A stretch of 9,982 bases of DNA, taken from the NCBI GenBank assembly GCA_002763335.1, contig PEYS01000096.1, positions 1-9,982 on the forward strand, in the 5' to 3' direction. This stretch comes from Candidatus Woesearchaeota archaeon CG08_land_8_20_14_0_20_47_9. GTDB lineage: Archaea; Nanobdellota; Nanobdellia; Woesearchaeales; CG1-02-47-18. This document shows, piece by piece, positions 1-5,573 of the stretch (position 1 is its first letter; every line of letters begins with the position of its first letter). The position numbers and the translations under genes are program-made. The notes beneath the pieces were generated by a model. That model was not told the DNA's origin. It did no database searches and worked only from the letters and a program-made list of their open reading frames with translations.

Positions 1-386
1 AGCTAGGGGTAATAAAGGGTGTGCATGCAGAGGAGGTAAAGGAGAAGGGTGTGAGCATGCCTGTATCCAAGCCCCAGATTGAGAAGATCACAATAATAGT
101 AGATGACTACAGCGCACTAATAAGAAAGGCTCGCGAGTCCAGAGGTATGACACTTAAAGACTTTGCGCGCATGATAAGTGTGAAGGAATCCCTTGTCAGC
201 AAGATGGAAACAGGGAGCTTCCAGCCCAGCATAGAGCTTGCAAGAAAGCTTGAGAAGATGCTTGGCGTAAGGCTGATTGAAGAGACTGAAGAGAGCAATA
301 ATGCCAGCAGCTACACTGCAAGGGGCAAAGGCGAAGAGCTTATGCTTGGGGATTTTATAAAGATAAAGAAGAGGAAGAGAGCATAA
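1..386 (+). CDS. Archaeal MBF1-type HTH transcription factor, 3' part (gene runs off the left edge)
   Basis: The reading frame is open to the window edge, with codons from base 3 onward, so the true start is probably upstream. GTG at 21 and ATG at 57 are only internal candidates. The visible part has a short linker, then a Cro/C1-type helix-turn-helix (YSALIRKARESRGMTLKDFA, followed by VKESLVSKMETG and PSIELARKLEKMLG). It ends with the ELMLGDFIKIKK tail typical of archaeal multiprotein bridging factor 1. Family members begin with a small zinc ribbon (two CxxC pairs); none is visible here, which fits a 5' truncation by the window rather than gene damage. In archaea this family is a conserved DNA-binding regulator associated with the transcription and translation machinery. 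Family assignment is firm; targets are unknown. The gene ends 60 bases before the tRNA gene. Confidence 0.88.
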   Translation, partial: LGVIKGVHAEEVKEKGVSMPVSKPQIEKITIIVDDYSALIRKARESRGMTLKDFARMISVKESLVSKMETGSFQPSIELARKLEKMLGVRLIEETEESNNASSYTARGKGEELMLGDFIKIKKRKRA

Positions 387-412
387 CTCCGCAGCTCTAA
401 CCCGCGGATAAA

Positions 413-421
413 CTATTTAAA
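413..421 (+). promoter_or_regulatory. TATA box (box A) for tRNA-Gly
   Basis: The sequence CTATTTAAA has its centre about 25-30 bases before the tRNA 5' end at 447, the usual archaeal TATA spacing. An identical CTATTTAAA precedes rpoL, which supports it as a shared promoter motif in this genome. Confidence 0.7.
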
Positions 422-446
422 TCACCATCAGCTCACAACAGGATAT

Positions 447-517
447 ACGGCTGTGGTCTATCGGTATGACTCGACCCTCCCAAGGTCGTAGACCGGGTTC
501 AATTCCCGGCAGCCGTA
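447..517 (+). tRNA. tRNA-Gly, anticodon CCC
   Basis: All arms fold by eye. The acceptor ACGGCTG (447-453) pairs perfectly with CAGCCGT (510-516), with discriminator A517. T8 and G9 are followed by a D arm GTC...GAC with a GG-containing loop. The anticodon stem CGACC/GGTCG holds loop CTCCCAA, giving anticodon CCC, which reads GGG. The T arm CCGGG/CCCGG has loop TTCAATT. The total is 71 nt with a four-base variable loop, normal for tRNA-Gly. There is no intron at the usual position 37/38, and the 3' CCA is not encoded, so it must be added by CCA-adding enzyme. The first pair is A1-U72 rather than the common G1-C72. A T-run follows the 3' end. Confidence 0.95.
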
Positions 518-521
518 TTTC

Positions 522-695
522 CTAATAGATGGGAGTTACCCTCTGCTTTTTTACAAGTTTCATTAGCAGCACCTCAAGTAGCGGAATGTCTTTTTCACAA
601 GCTTTTTTAAGTTCACTGAATAAGTCCTCATACAGGTTCACCTCTTTTGGTCTTATGTGTTGAAACACACAATCAACAGTGGTGAACCCAACCAT
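522..695 (-). CDS. Possible small hypothetical protein, 57 residues
   Basis: Not recognised. On the minus strand an ATG at 695 opens a 57-codon frame ending in TAG at 522. It has sensible composition: a short N-terminal part (MVGFTTVDCVFQHIRPKEVN), then a likely amphipathic helical region (LYEDLFSELKKACEKDIPLL, continuing to LVKKQRVTPIY). A TAA stop lies directly before the ATG, so the start is fixed unless a later one is used. No Shine-Dalgarno sequence is seen. The only TATA-like string on this strand (TATAAAGC, about 761-768) would give a leader of about 45 bases containing the 707-745 hairpin. It could be a real small gene, the remnant of a longer one, or chance. Confidence 0.35.
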   Translation of the reverse strand: MVGFTTVDCVFQHIRPKEVNLYEDLFSELKKACEKDIPLLEVLLMKLVKKQRVTPIY

Positions 696-706
696 TTAAA
701 CTAGAA

Positions 707-745
707 GCGTAACTTTACACTGGTCGGCTAGCTGTAAAGTTACGC
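707..745. repeat. Perfect 13-bp inverted repeat (palindrome a)
   Basis: GCGTAACTTTACA (707-719) is the exact reverse complement of TGTAAAGTTACGC (733-745), separated by a 13-nt loop containing CTGGTCGG. The left arm plus loop shares ACTTTxCACTGGTCGG (712-727) with the hairpin at 2309-2345. It lies just upstream of the possible minus-strand ORF and has no T-run, so a terminator role is not obvious. Confidence 0.75.
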
Positions 746-800
746 CTCGTCTGACTGAAGCTTTATAGTCGGTATCTGGACAAACAGAAGTACTCTGAAA

Positions 801-861
801 GCTGTCAGACAACTCTAACAGCTTATTGAAGCACGTTTGGTAGAAGCCGACGCCATCAAAA
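801..861 (+). repeat. Dispersed repeat R1, copy 1
   Basis: This 61-base segment matches 6197-6257 without gaps at 56 of 61 positions. Both copies begin with GCTGTCAGACAACTCT and end with ATCAAAA. The left part folds as GCTGTCAG, loop ACAACT, then CTAACAGC here (one mismatch; perfect in copy 2). In copy 2 the first bases encode the end of ribulose-phosphate 3-epimerase. Here, read in the same frame, the peptide KAVRQL followed by a stop is preserved, but the preceding sequence does not align well with rpe. The last six bases overlap the outer arm of palindrome b. It may be a fragment of a duplicated rpe end or a small repeat. Confidence 0.75.
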
Positions 862-934
862 GCTCGCCACCCGAGCCCCCTTAGAGGGGCGAGCATGCCC
901 TCGGTCTTGGGCGTGAGTGGTGGCGAGCTTTTGA
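856..934. repeat. Cloverleaf-type palindrome b, terminator-like, after the kinase gene
   Basis: Outer arms TCAAAAGCTCGCCACC (856-871) and its exact complement (919-934) form a 16-bp stem. Inside are two smaller hairpins, GCCCC/GGGGC (875-879 with 886-890) and GCCC/GGGC (897-900 with 909-912). The A-run at one end and T-run at the other make it look like a bidirectional terminator. Its near arm lies 24 bases past the stop of the minus-strand kinase. The outer stem resembles that of elements 3509-3583 and 6537-6614 but with GC in place of AT on both arms, so pairing is kept. Confidence 0.75.
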
Positions 935-958
935 CGTGGAAAACTTTGACCACCGAAG

Positions 959-1987
959 CTAATCCCCCTTCACAGCCTCACTCACTTCAGCCTTACTAGC
1001 TGCCTTGGGGTATAGGTTATTTCTCTTTAGTTCCTCCACAAGGTTGCATGCAGGCCTTGCACCGTAAACATCAACAACCTTGGCTGCTGCAAAGGATGCA
1101 AGCCTTCCTGCGGTCTCAATATCCATGCCAACACAGATTCCGTAGAGAAGCCCTGCTGCGTACATGTCACCTGCGCCAGTGGTGTCAACAGCATCTGCCC
1201 TGAAACTATCAATGTTTATGACCCTGCCGTCCTTTGCTATGATCGAGCCCCTCTCGTCGAGTTTTACAGCTACGAGCCTGCACCTCTTTGACAGCTCCCT
1301 AGCGGCATTCTCAGCATCCCTGCCTGTTAGTACCCGTGCTTCGTCCTCATTTGCAAATAGGATGTCAACGTATCTGTTTATCGCATTGTTTATGCTGCTC
1401 TTGTTTGCCCTGACAACCTCAGGATCAGACACATCCAGCGAAACAATTGTTTTCTCAGCAAGGGCTGTCTGCATTGCGTAAACTGCTGCATCCCTCTGGC
1501 CTTGGGTGCAGAACTGGTAGCCTTCTACGTGCAGGATTTTGCTGTCGGATATTGCATCGCGGTTTACATGATCCTTCAGGAGTGATGTCGCTGCTCCTAG
1601 ATGCACAAGCATTGTTCGTTCAGAGTCAGGGCTTACAAGGCATAGGGCGCGCCCTGTCATACCTGTTCCGTTTATGAGGAAGTTCTCCACGCCGTGCTGG
1701 CTGAGCTGTTGAGCATACTCTGAGCCATGATCATCCGCGCCTATACAACCGGAGAATGCTGCCTTCCCGCCCAGCAGGGCAACGCCTATCATGGTGTTAG
1801 CGCATGATCCTGCAACAGCAGTCTGCTTGATCCTGCTGCTGAACTTGCCCAGTGTGAAGAGAATCTTATCCGCCTGGGTTAGGTGCATGATTCCCTTCTT
1901 CAATCCCGCGGCGAGAATATCCTCATTGCTTGCCTCAATGACAATATCTAGTAAAGGATTGCCTATTCCGAATACGTCGAAGGTCAT
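959..1987 (-). CDS. PfkB-family kinase, adenosine-kinase-like
   Basis: This 342-residue protein belongs to the ribokinase/PfkB fold. It starts with FDVFGIGNPLLDIV (residues 3-16), the N-terminal strand that contributes to the substrate site. It has a glycine-rich AGSCANT motif (59-65) in place of the usual GGSAANT, FANEDEA (211-217), and the C-terminal signature DTTGAGD (268-274), where D274 is the expected catalytic base and the GAG forms the anion hole. The N-terminal half resembles proteins annotated as adenosine kinase in bacteria, with PDSERTM and a GAATSL segment. The enzyme transfers phosphate from ATP to a sugar or nucleoside hydroxyl in the cytoplasm; the exact substrate cannot be read from motifs. 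The gene stands alone on the minus strand. A TATA-like CTTTTTAAAG centred 27 bases before the ATG predicts a leaderless message. Palindrome b follows the stop. Confidence 0.88.
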   Translation of the reverse strand: MTFDVFGIGNPLLDIVIEASNEDILAAGLKKGIMHLTQADKILFTLGKFSSRIKQTAVAGSCANTMIGVALLGGKAAFSGCIGADDHGSEYAQQLSQHGVENFLINGTGMTGRALCLVSPDSERTMLVHLGAATSLLKDHVNRDAISDSKILHVEGYQFCTQGQRDAAVYAMQTALAEKTIVSLDVSDPEVVRANKSSINNAINRYVDILFANEDEARVLTGRDAENAARELSKRCRLVAVKLDERGSIIAKDGRVINIDSFRADAVDTTGAGDMYAAGLLYGICVGMDIETAGRLASFAAAKVVDVYGARPACNLVEELKRNNLYPKAASKAEVSEAVKGD

Positions 1988-2009
1988 GGCAAGGGTTGAT
2001 TTAAGACTT

Positions 2010-2019
2010 CTTTAAAAAG
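2010..2019 (-). promoter_or_regulatory. TATA box for the PfkB-family kinase
   Basis: On the minus strand this reads CTTTTTAAAG, centred about 27 bases before the ATG at 1987. Transcription would begin at or within a few bases of the start codon, implying a leaderless mRNA, common in archaea for single genes. Confidence 0.55.
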
Positions 2020-2141
2020 ATTGTGTAACGTCATTTCCGTCGGGACAGAAAAACATAGAGAAAGTGCCAACCAAGCTTAATCTCATAGAACTGCAGTTCT
2101 GACATCAGAAAACCTTGAACCCGAGCCAAAGCAGAGGCGAG

Positions 2142-2156
2142 GTATTCAAAGTTTTC
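2142..2156 (+). repeat. 15-base direct repeat, copy 1
   Basis: GTATTCAAAGTTTTC occurs here and again at 2408-2422 in the same orientation, bracketing the AT-rich stretch and the 17-bp hairpin at 2309-2345. The core TCAAAGTTTTC also occurs inverted at about 939-949, beside palindrome b. No gene is visible between the copies. Confidence 0.55.
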
Positions 2157-2308
2157 TATTGATAATCCATCCCCTCATTACACGCGTATAAGGCATTTGT
2201 ATGATTTTAATTTGATTTTTAGTATAGCGCGCTTGTATAAATTATTTGCGAAAGCCTCTCGGAATTTTAATGGTCACTTCTGTGAGACGAGAGATAGTGA
2301 TTAAAAGC

Positions 2309-2345
2309 AGCACTTTCCACTGGTCGGAGACCAGTGGAAAGTGCT
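2309..2345. repeat. Perfect 17-bp hairpin with 3-base loop (palindrome c)
   Basis: AGCACTTTCCACTGGTC (2309-2325) and its exact reverse complement (2329-2345) are separated only by GGA. This is the most stable simple hairpin in the window. It shares ACTTTxCACTGGTCGG with palindrome a. It lies about 90 bases before the rpoL promoter and lacks a following T-run. The rest of 1988-2467 holds no convincing gene: a perfect 14-base palindrome AGAACTGCAGTTCT at 2087-2100, an AT-rich stretch at about 2195-2250, and the 15-base direct repeats. Confidence 0.85.
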
Positions 2346-2407
2346 TTCCAGTAACCGTCAACTTTTTACGTTTCTGAATGAGTTCTGACCGGGCTAGGAA
2401 GCTGAAT

Positions 2408-2422
2408 GTATTCAAAGTTTTC
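2408..2422 (+). repeat. 15-base direct repeat, copy 2
   Basis: Second copy of GTATTCAAAGTTTTC, directly before the rpoL promoter (TATA at 2431). The spacing from copy 1 is 266 bases. Confidence 0.55.
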
Positions 2423-2430
2423 ATAGCAAA

Positions 2431-2439
2431 CTATTTAAA
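2431..2439 (+). promoter_or_regulatory. TATA box for rpoL-AMMECR1 operon
   Basis: CTATTTAAA is identical to the box before tRNA-Gly. Its centre at 2435 predicts transcription from about 2460, leaving a leader of roughly 14 bases that contains GGTGA as ribosome-binding site before ATG 2474. Confidence 0.75.
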
Positions 2440-2473
2440 CAGCCCCTATGTCCAAGGCCCTTGGTGAATGTTG

Positions 2474-2752
2474 ATGGAAGTGAAGGTGATTGAGGAAACA
2501 AAGAAACGCCTTGTTGTCGAGGTTCCGGGTGCAGGGCACACCCTCTGCAATCTGCTTAAGAATCAGCTTCTGCAGAACAAACACGTGAGGATCGCAACCT
2601 ACGTTGTGAAGCACCCCCTGGTGGCAATACCCACCATGATTATTGAGACAGACGGCAAGACAAGCCCGAGGAAGGCCCTCTACAGTGTTGTGGATAAGCT
2701 CACCGATGATTTCAAGGACCTAAAGAAGAAGTTCCTTAAGGCAGTCAAGTAA
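2474..2752 (+). CDS. rpoL: DNA-directed RNA polymerase subunit L
   Basis: This 92-residue protein is the archaeal counterpart of eukaryotic Rpb11/AC19 and the bacterial alpha N-terminal domain. It pairs with subunit D to form the assembly platform of RNA polymerase. The family signature is clear: GAGHTLCNLLKNQLL (dimerisation helix), then HVRIATYVVKHPLVAIPTMI and TDGKTSPRKAL, followed by a C-terminal helix rich in lysine. Two starts are possible, ATG 2468 and ATG 2474. The second is preferred because GGTGA (2463-2467) sits six bases before it and the product then begins MEVKVIEE, as expected for the first strand. Length is normal. It probably heads an operon, since the next gene starts 11 bases after its stop. 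A TATA box lies at 2431. Confidence 0.95.
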   Translation: MEVKVIEETKKRLVVEVPGAGHTLCNLLKNQLLQNKHVRIATYVVKHPLVAIPTMIIETDGKTSPRKALYSVVDKLTDDFKDLKKKFLKAVK

Positions 2753-2763
2753 GTGAGGCAAAC

Positions 2764-3360
2764 GTGGATAAGCTCTCAGATTCTGATGGAGGACTGCTCT
2801 TAAAACTGGCACGTGATGCGATAACAGCCTCCTTTAAGAGCAGGCTTAGTGATCTGGGCTTTATCATCCCTGATCTCAGGTCAAGGTTTAATGGTAAGCG
2901 AGGCGTTTTTGTAACTATTAAGAAGGATGACATGCTCAGGGGCTGCATAGGATTTCCAGAGTCTGTCATGCCATTATGGAAAGCAGTTGCAATGGCAGCT
3001 GTTGCTGCTGCATTTGACGACCCCCGCTTTCCCCCGCTACAACCTGATGAGGTCTTCTCCCTTGAGGTTTCAGTCCTTACCCCGCCTGAGGAGATAAAGG
3101 CGAGGAATAGTGAGGGCAAACTCAAGGCAGTAAGTGTCGGAAGAGACGGGCTTATTGTCAGAAAAGACTTCTACTCCGGGCTACTGCTCCCACAGGTCTT
3201 TACAGATTACAATGCAAGCCCTGAACAGGCCTTAGCGATGACCTGTCAGAAGGCGGGGCTGCCTGATGATGCCTGGATGGATGAGGGATGCCGCATATTC
3301 AGGTTTCAGGCCCAGGTCTTCTCTGAGAGCCAGGCTGCTGGGAGTAATTTACCTTTCTGA
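2764..3360 (+). CDS. AMMECR1-domain protein
   Basis: This 198-residue protein has the AMMECR1 signature LRGCIGF (58-64), the strictly conserved hexapeptide LRGCIG, plus DDPRFPP (85-91), LEVSVLTPPEEI (100-111), VGRDGLIV (125-132) and GLLLPQV (139-145). These cover the whole domain, and the length matches archaeal members of about 200 residues. The fold is structurally known but the activity is not; the conserved cysteine and surrounding residues suggest an enzyme. The start is GTG, set by GTGAGG (2753-2758) five bases before it; no ATG fits. It follows rpoL by 11 bases and is likely co-transcribed. The stop TGA is immediately followed, in the +1 frame, by about 33 codons that look coding, described separately. 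Confidence 0.92.
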   Translation: MDKLSDSDGGLLLKLARDAITASFKSRLSDLGFIIPDLRSRFNGKRGVFVTIKKDDMLRGCIGFPESVMPLWKAVAMAAVAAAFDDPRFPPLQPDEVFSLEVSVLTPPEEIKARNSEGKLKAVSVGRDGLIVRKDFYSGLLLPQVFTDYNASPEQALAMTCQKAGLPDDAWMDEGCRIFRFQAQVFSESQAAGSNLPF

Positions 3361-3457
3361 AGCACTTGAAAAGGAGGATAAGGCGCTTAAGAAGATTAAG
3401 AACGAGTTCGAAGAATTCAAAGCGAAACACGCAAGTACTGTTTCTGCCCTCATTTGA
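3359..3457 (+). other. Coding-like tail in the +1 frame after AMMECR1 (possible frameshift extension or overlapping small gene)
   Basis: Directly at the AMMECR1 stop, the +1 frame reads EALEKEDKALKKIKNEFEEF and continues KAKHASTVSALI to a TGA at 3455-3457. The first 24 residues are a charged, lysine/glutamate-rich helix with codons (AAG, GAG, GAT, CTT) like neighbouring genes. No ATG or GTG start with a ribosome-binding site lies in this frame near 3359; the frame's nearest upstream ATG (3266) is deep inside AMMECR1. The junction is CCT TTC TGA A, so skipping one T would join AMMECR1 to the tail. Options are a programmed +1 shift, a recent or sequencing indel, or a chance open frame. Confidence 0.4.
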
Positions 3458-3463
3458 AGCAAA

Positions 3464-3474
3464 CATATTTAAAA
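3464..3474 (+). promoter_or_regulatory. TATA box for the nucleotidyltransferase-rpe operon
   Basis: CATATTTAAAA is centred near 3469 and predicts a transcript start near 3495, where a four-codon frame ATG-AGT-AGG-TAA (3496-3507) begins. The real gene start is at 3606, so the leader would be about 110 bases and would contain the whole palindromic element at 3509-3583. Confidence 0.6.
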
Positions 3475-3508
3475 AGACATTTATTCCCATGTAGTATGAG
3501 TAGGTAAT

Positions 3509-3583
3509 AAAAATTCGCCTGATCGGGGCTGTCAAACGCTTAGTCGGGGCTTTACGCCCCTCGCTTCGACAAGGCGAATTTTT
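3509..3583. repeat. Palindromic repeat family 1, copy d (inverted relative to 6537-6614)
   Basis: The 75-base element has perfect 12-bp terminal inverted repeats, AAAAATTCGCCT (3509-3520) and AGGCGAATTTTT (3572-3583), and an inner hairpin GGGGC-TTTAC-GCCCC (3546-3560). It matches the reverse complement of 6537-6614 in two blocks: 21 of 22 (3509-3530) and 40 of 42 (3542-3583). The intervening segment is unrelated and differs in length (11 against 14). GTAATA occurs at both sides (3504-3509 and 3587-3592), possibly a target duplication but not cleanly placed. It lies within the predicted leader of the next gene. Confidence 0.88.
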
Positions 3584-3605
3584 GAAGTAATATAAGGTGC
3601 TCAGC

Positions 3606-5573
3606 ATGCCAGGCAAGAAAGAAGAGAAGCAGGGTGACAAGGGCTCAGACAAGCAGGCATCACAGAAAAAGGCTTATGAGAAGCAGACCCCTGAGAAGCC
3701 TGATAAGCAAGACAAGGCCAAGAAGGCAGATGAGGGCTGCAAGCAGGGGGATGTGAATAAAGAGCTTGAAACCATTGAAAAACTGACAGGCGTGAAGCTC
3801 CCTGAGGATGCCCACAAGAAGCTCCTGGAGATAAAGGACAAGCTGGAGAACTTCAAGAAGTCTGTCCTTGAAAAGTTTGACAAATACATTATTGGCATTG
3901 CCCTGATGCCTCCAAAGAGGAAGACAGAGGAAAAGGAGCCTTCAGAGAAGAACACCCTGAATAAGATAAACATCCTGGTTCTTGTTGATGATTCTGACAG
4001 CAAGAAGATGGGCAAACAGGAGCTGAAATCAAAACTCGACTCAATCATCTGCAAGATGGCTGGCGAGATTGACAAGGCCCTCGCACCAAAGACAGTGATC
4101 CTATCAGAGCTGTGGGAGTCATGCTACGACGCCAAGTACGAGCTTCTGCAGAGCATTGCAGCATCCGCGCCTGTACATGACACTGGAATGCTTGCAGCAA
4201 TAAAGATCTCTGAGATTCACAAGAGCATGGTTATAAAGAAGTTTGAGCGCTACATTGTCAGTTATGTGTTAGCGGGCTCACTTATTCAGGGCAAGGCAAC
4301 AGAGAAGTCAGACATTGACGTATTCCTTGTTGTGGATGACACTGATGTAAAGCGCATGTCAAGGGCTGAGCTCAAGGACAAGCTAAGGGCAATAATAATC
4401 GGCATGGGCATTGAGGCAGGTGAGGTAACCGGCATAAAGAACAAGCTCAATGTGCAGGTTTACATCCTCACAGACTTCTGGGACTCTATACGGGAAGCAA
4501 ACCCCATCATATTCACATTCCTGCGCGATGGCGTGCCGTTATACGACAGGGGCACGTTCATGCCCTGGAAGAAGCTTCTGCAGATGGGTAGGATAAAGCC
4601 CAGCTCAGAGGCAATAGAGATGTACATGAGCACAGGAAGGCAGATGCTGGACAGGGTGCGCACGAAGATAAAGGAGATAGGCATGGAGGACACCTTCTGG
4701 TCGATATTAACCCCATCACAGGCAGCACTAATGCTTTACGGCGTGCCCCCGCCAACCCCTAAGGAGACTCCTCGCGTTATGATGGACATCTTTGTGAACA
4801 AGGAGAAGCTGCTAGAAGAGGAATACGTCAAGATACTTGAGGACAACATAAAGCTGAGGAAGGAGCTTGAGCATGGGGATAAGAAGTTAGTTACAGGCAA
4901 GGAGATTGATGAGGTGCTTAAGAGATCTGACCGCTACCTTAAGAGGATTGAGAAGCTCTTCAGCCAGATAGAGAAGATGAAGGAGGAAGAGGATATGCTC
5001 AGGATGTACGATGGCTGCGTGACCGCAATAAGGGATGCGCTTAAGCAGCAGGGCATTGAGCGTGTCGAAGACGTGGAGATTGTGAAGGTCTTTGAGGACG
5101 AGCTGATAAGCCAGGGGAAGATCCCTGCAAAGTTCCTCAGGCAGCTTAACTCCGTCATAAAGGCAAAGCGGGATTATGATGAGAACAAGCTTACCAAGGC
5201 TGAGATTGAGAGGGCGAAGAAGGACGCTAACCAGCTTACAAGGTTCCTGGTTGAGTATATTCAGCGACAACGCTCTCGTGAGATTGAGAAGGCAAAGATA
5301 AGGGTAAAGTATGGGGATAAGCATGGAGAGGTGATCCTGCTCGGGGAGAAGGCATACATTGTACAGGATATCGATAGTGAGGAAAAAGAGGTTTACAAGG
5401 CAGATATAACAAGTGAAGGAGCCCTCTCAAACATCTCAAAGAGCTCTATTGAAGAGATGGATGATGCTCTTGCAAAGACAAAGATACCCAAGGGCCTCTT
5501 TATAAAGGAGCGTATCTTTGAGGACTTGAGGAAGATGTTTGGTAAGGATGTTGATGTCGCGGTGAACTACTGA
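3606..5573 (+). CDS. Nucleotidyltransferase-HEPN-like multidomain protein with internal duplications
   Basis: This 655-residue protein has a Lys/Glu-rich disordered N-terminus (1-50). A degenerate nucleotidyltransferase-like unit (about 90-195) follows, then a pol-beta-type unit (about 212-317) with GS at 224-225 and DID at 236-238. The two align: KFDKYII with KFERYIV, INILVLVDDSD with IDVFLVVDDTD, ILSELWES with ILTDFWDS. In the first unit GS is PP and both aspartates are K120 and N122, so it is probably inactive. The active unit lacks an obvious third carboxylate (LNVQV, 281-285). Helical regions at about 333-455 and 467-555 resemble two HEPN domains; the first has R418-x4-H423, the second only KRDY. 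A small beta-rich tail ends the protein. ATG 3606 follows AAGGTG by six bases; GTG 3597 is less likely. The substrate is unknown. The gene overlaps rpe by one base. HEPN assignment is inference from pattern. Confidence 0.8.
   Translation: MPGKKEEKQGDKGSDKQASQKKAYEKQTPEKPDKQDKAKKADEGCKQGDVNKELETIEKLTGVKLPEDAHKKLLEIKDKLENFKKSVLEKFDKYIIGIALMPPKRKTEEKEPSEKNTLNKINILVLVDDSDSKKMGKQELKSKLDSIICKMAGEIDKALAPKTVILSELWESCYDAKYELLQSIAASAPVHDTGMLAAIKISEIHKSMVIKKFERYIVSYVLAGSLIQGKATEKSDIDVFLVVDDTDVKRMSRAELKDKLRAIIIGMGIEAGEVTGIKNKLNVQVYILTDFWDSIREANPIIFTFLRDGVPLYDRGTFMPWKKLLQMGRIKPSSEAIEMYMSTGRQMLDRVRTKIKEIGMEDTFWSILTPSQAALMLYGVPPPTPKETPRVMMDIFVNKEKLLEEEYVKILEDNIKLRKELEHGDKKLVTGKEIDEVLKRSDRYLKRIEKLFSQIEKMKEEEDMLRMYDGCVTAIRDALKQQGIERVEDVEIVKVFEDELISQGKIPAKFLRQLNSVIKAKRDYDENKLTKAEIERAKKDANQLTRFLVEYIQRQRSREIEKAKIRVKYGDKHGEVILLGEKAYIVQDIDSEEKEVYKADITSEGALSNISKSSIEEMDDALAKTKIPKGLFIKERIFEDLRKMFGKDVDVAVNY

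Noticed and set aside
696..953. 85-codon minus-strand open frame between palindrome a and the kinase gene
   Set aside because: It is made almost wholly of palindromes a and b and repeat R1, and the changes between R1 copies are all non-synonymous in this frame. It is better explained by the repeats.
2270..2377. 35-codon plus-strand frame after a TATA-like GTATAAATTATT
   Set aside because: Half of it is the two arms of hairpin c, and no ribosome-binding site or recognisable sequence is present.
2242..2424. 60-codon minus-strand frame ending TEVTIKIPRGFRK, which recalls the start of some small antitoxins
   Set aside because: The motif lies at the wrong end of the frame, has no ATG before it, stops after 13 residues, and the frame crosses hairpin c. 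At most it is a relic.
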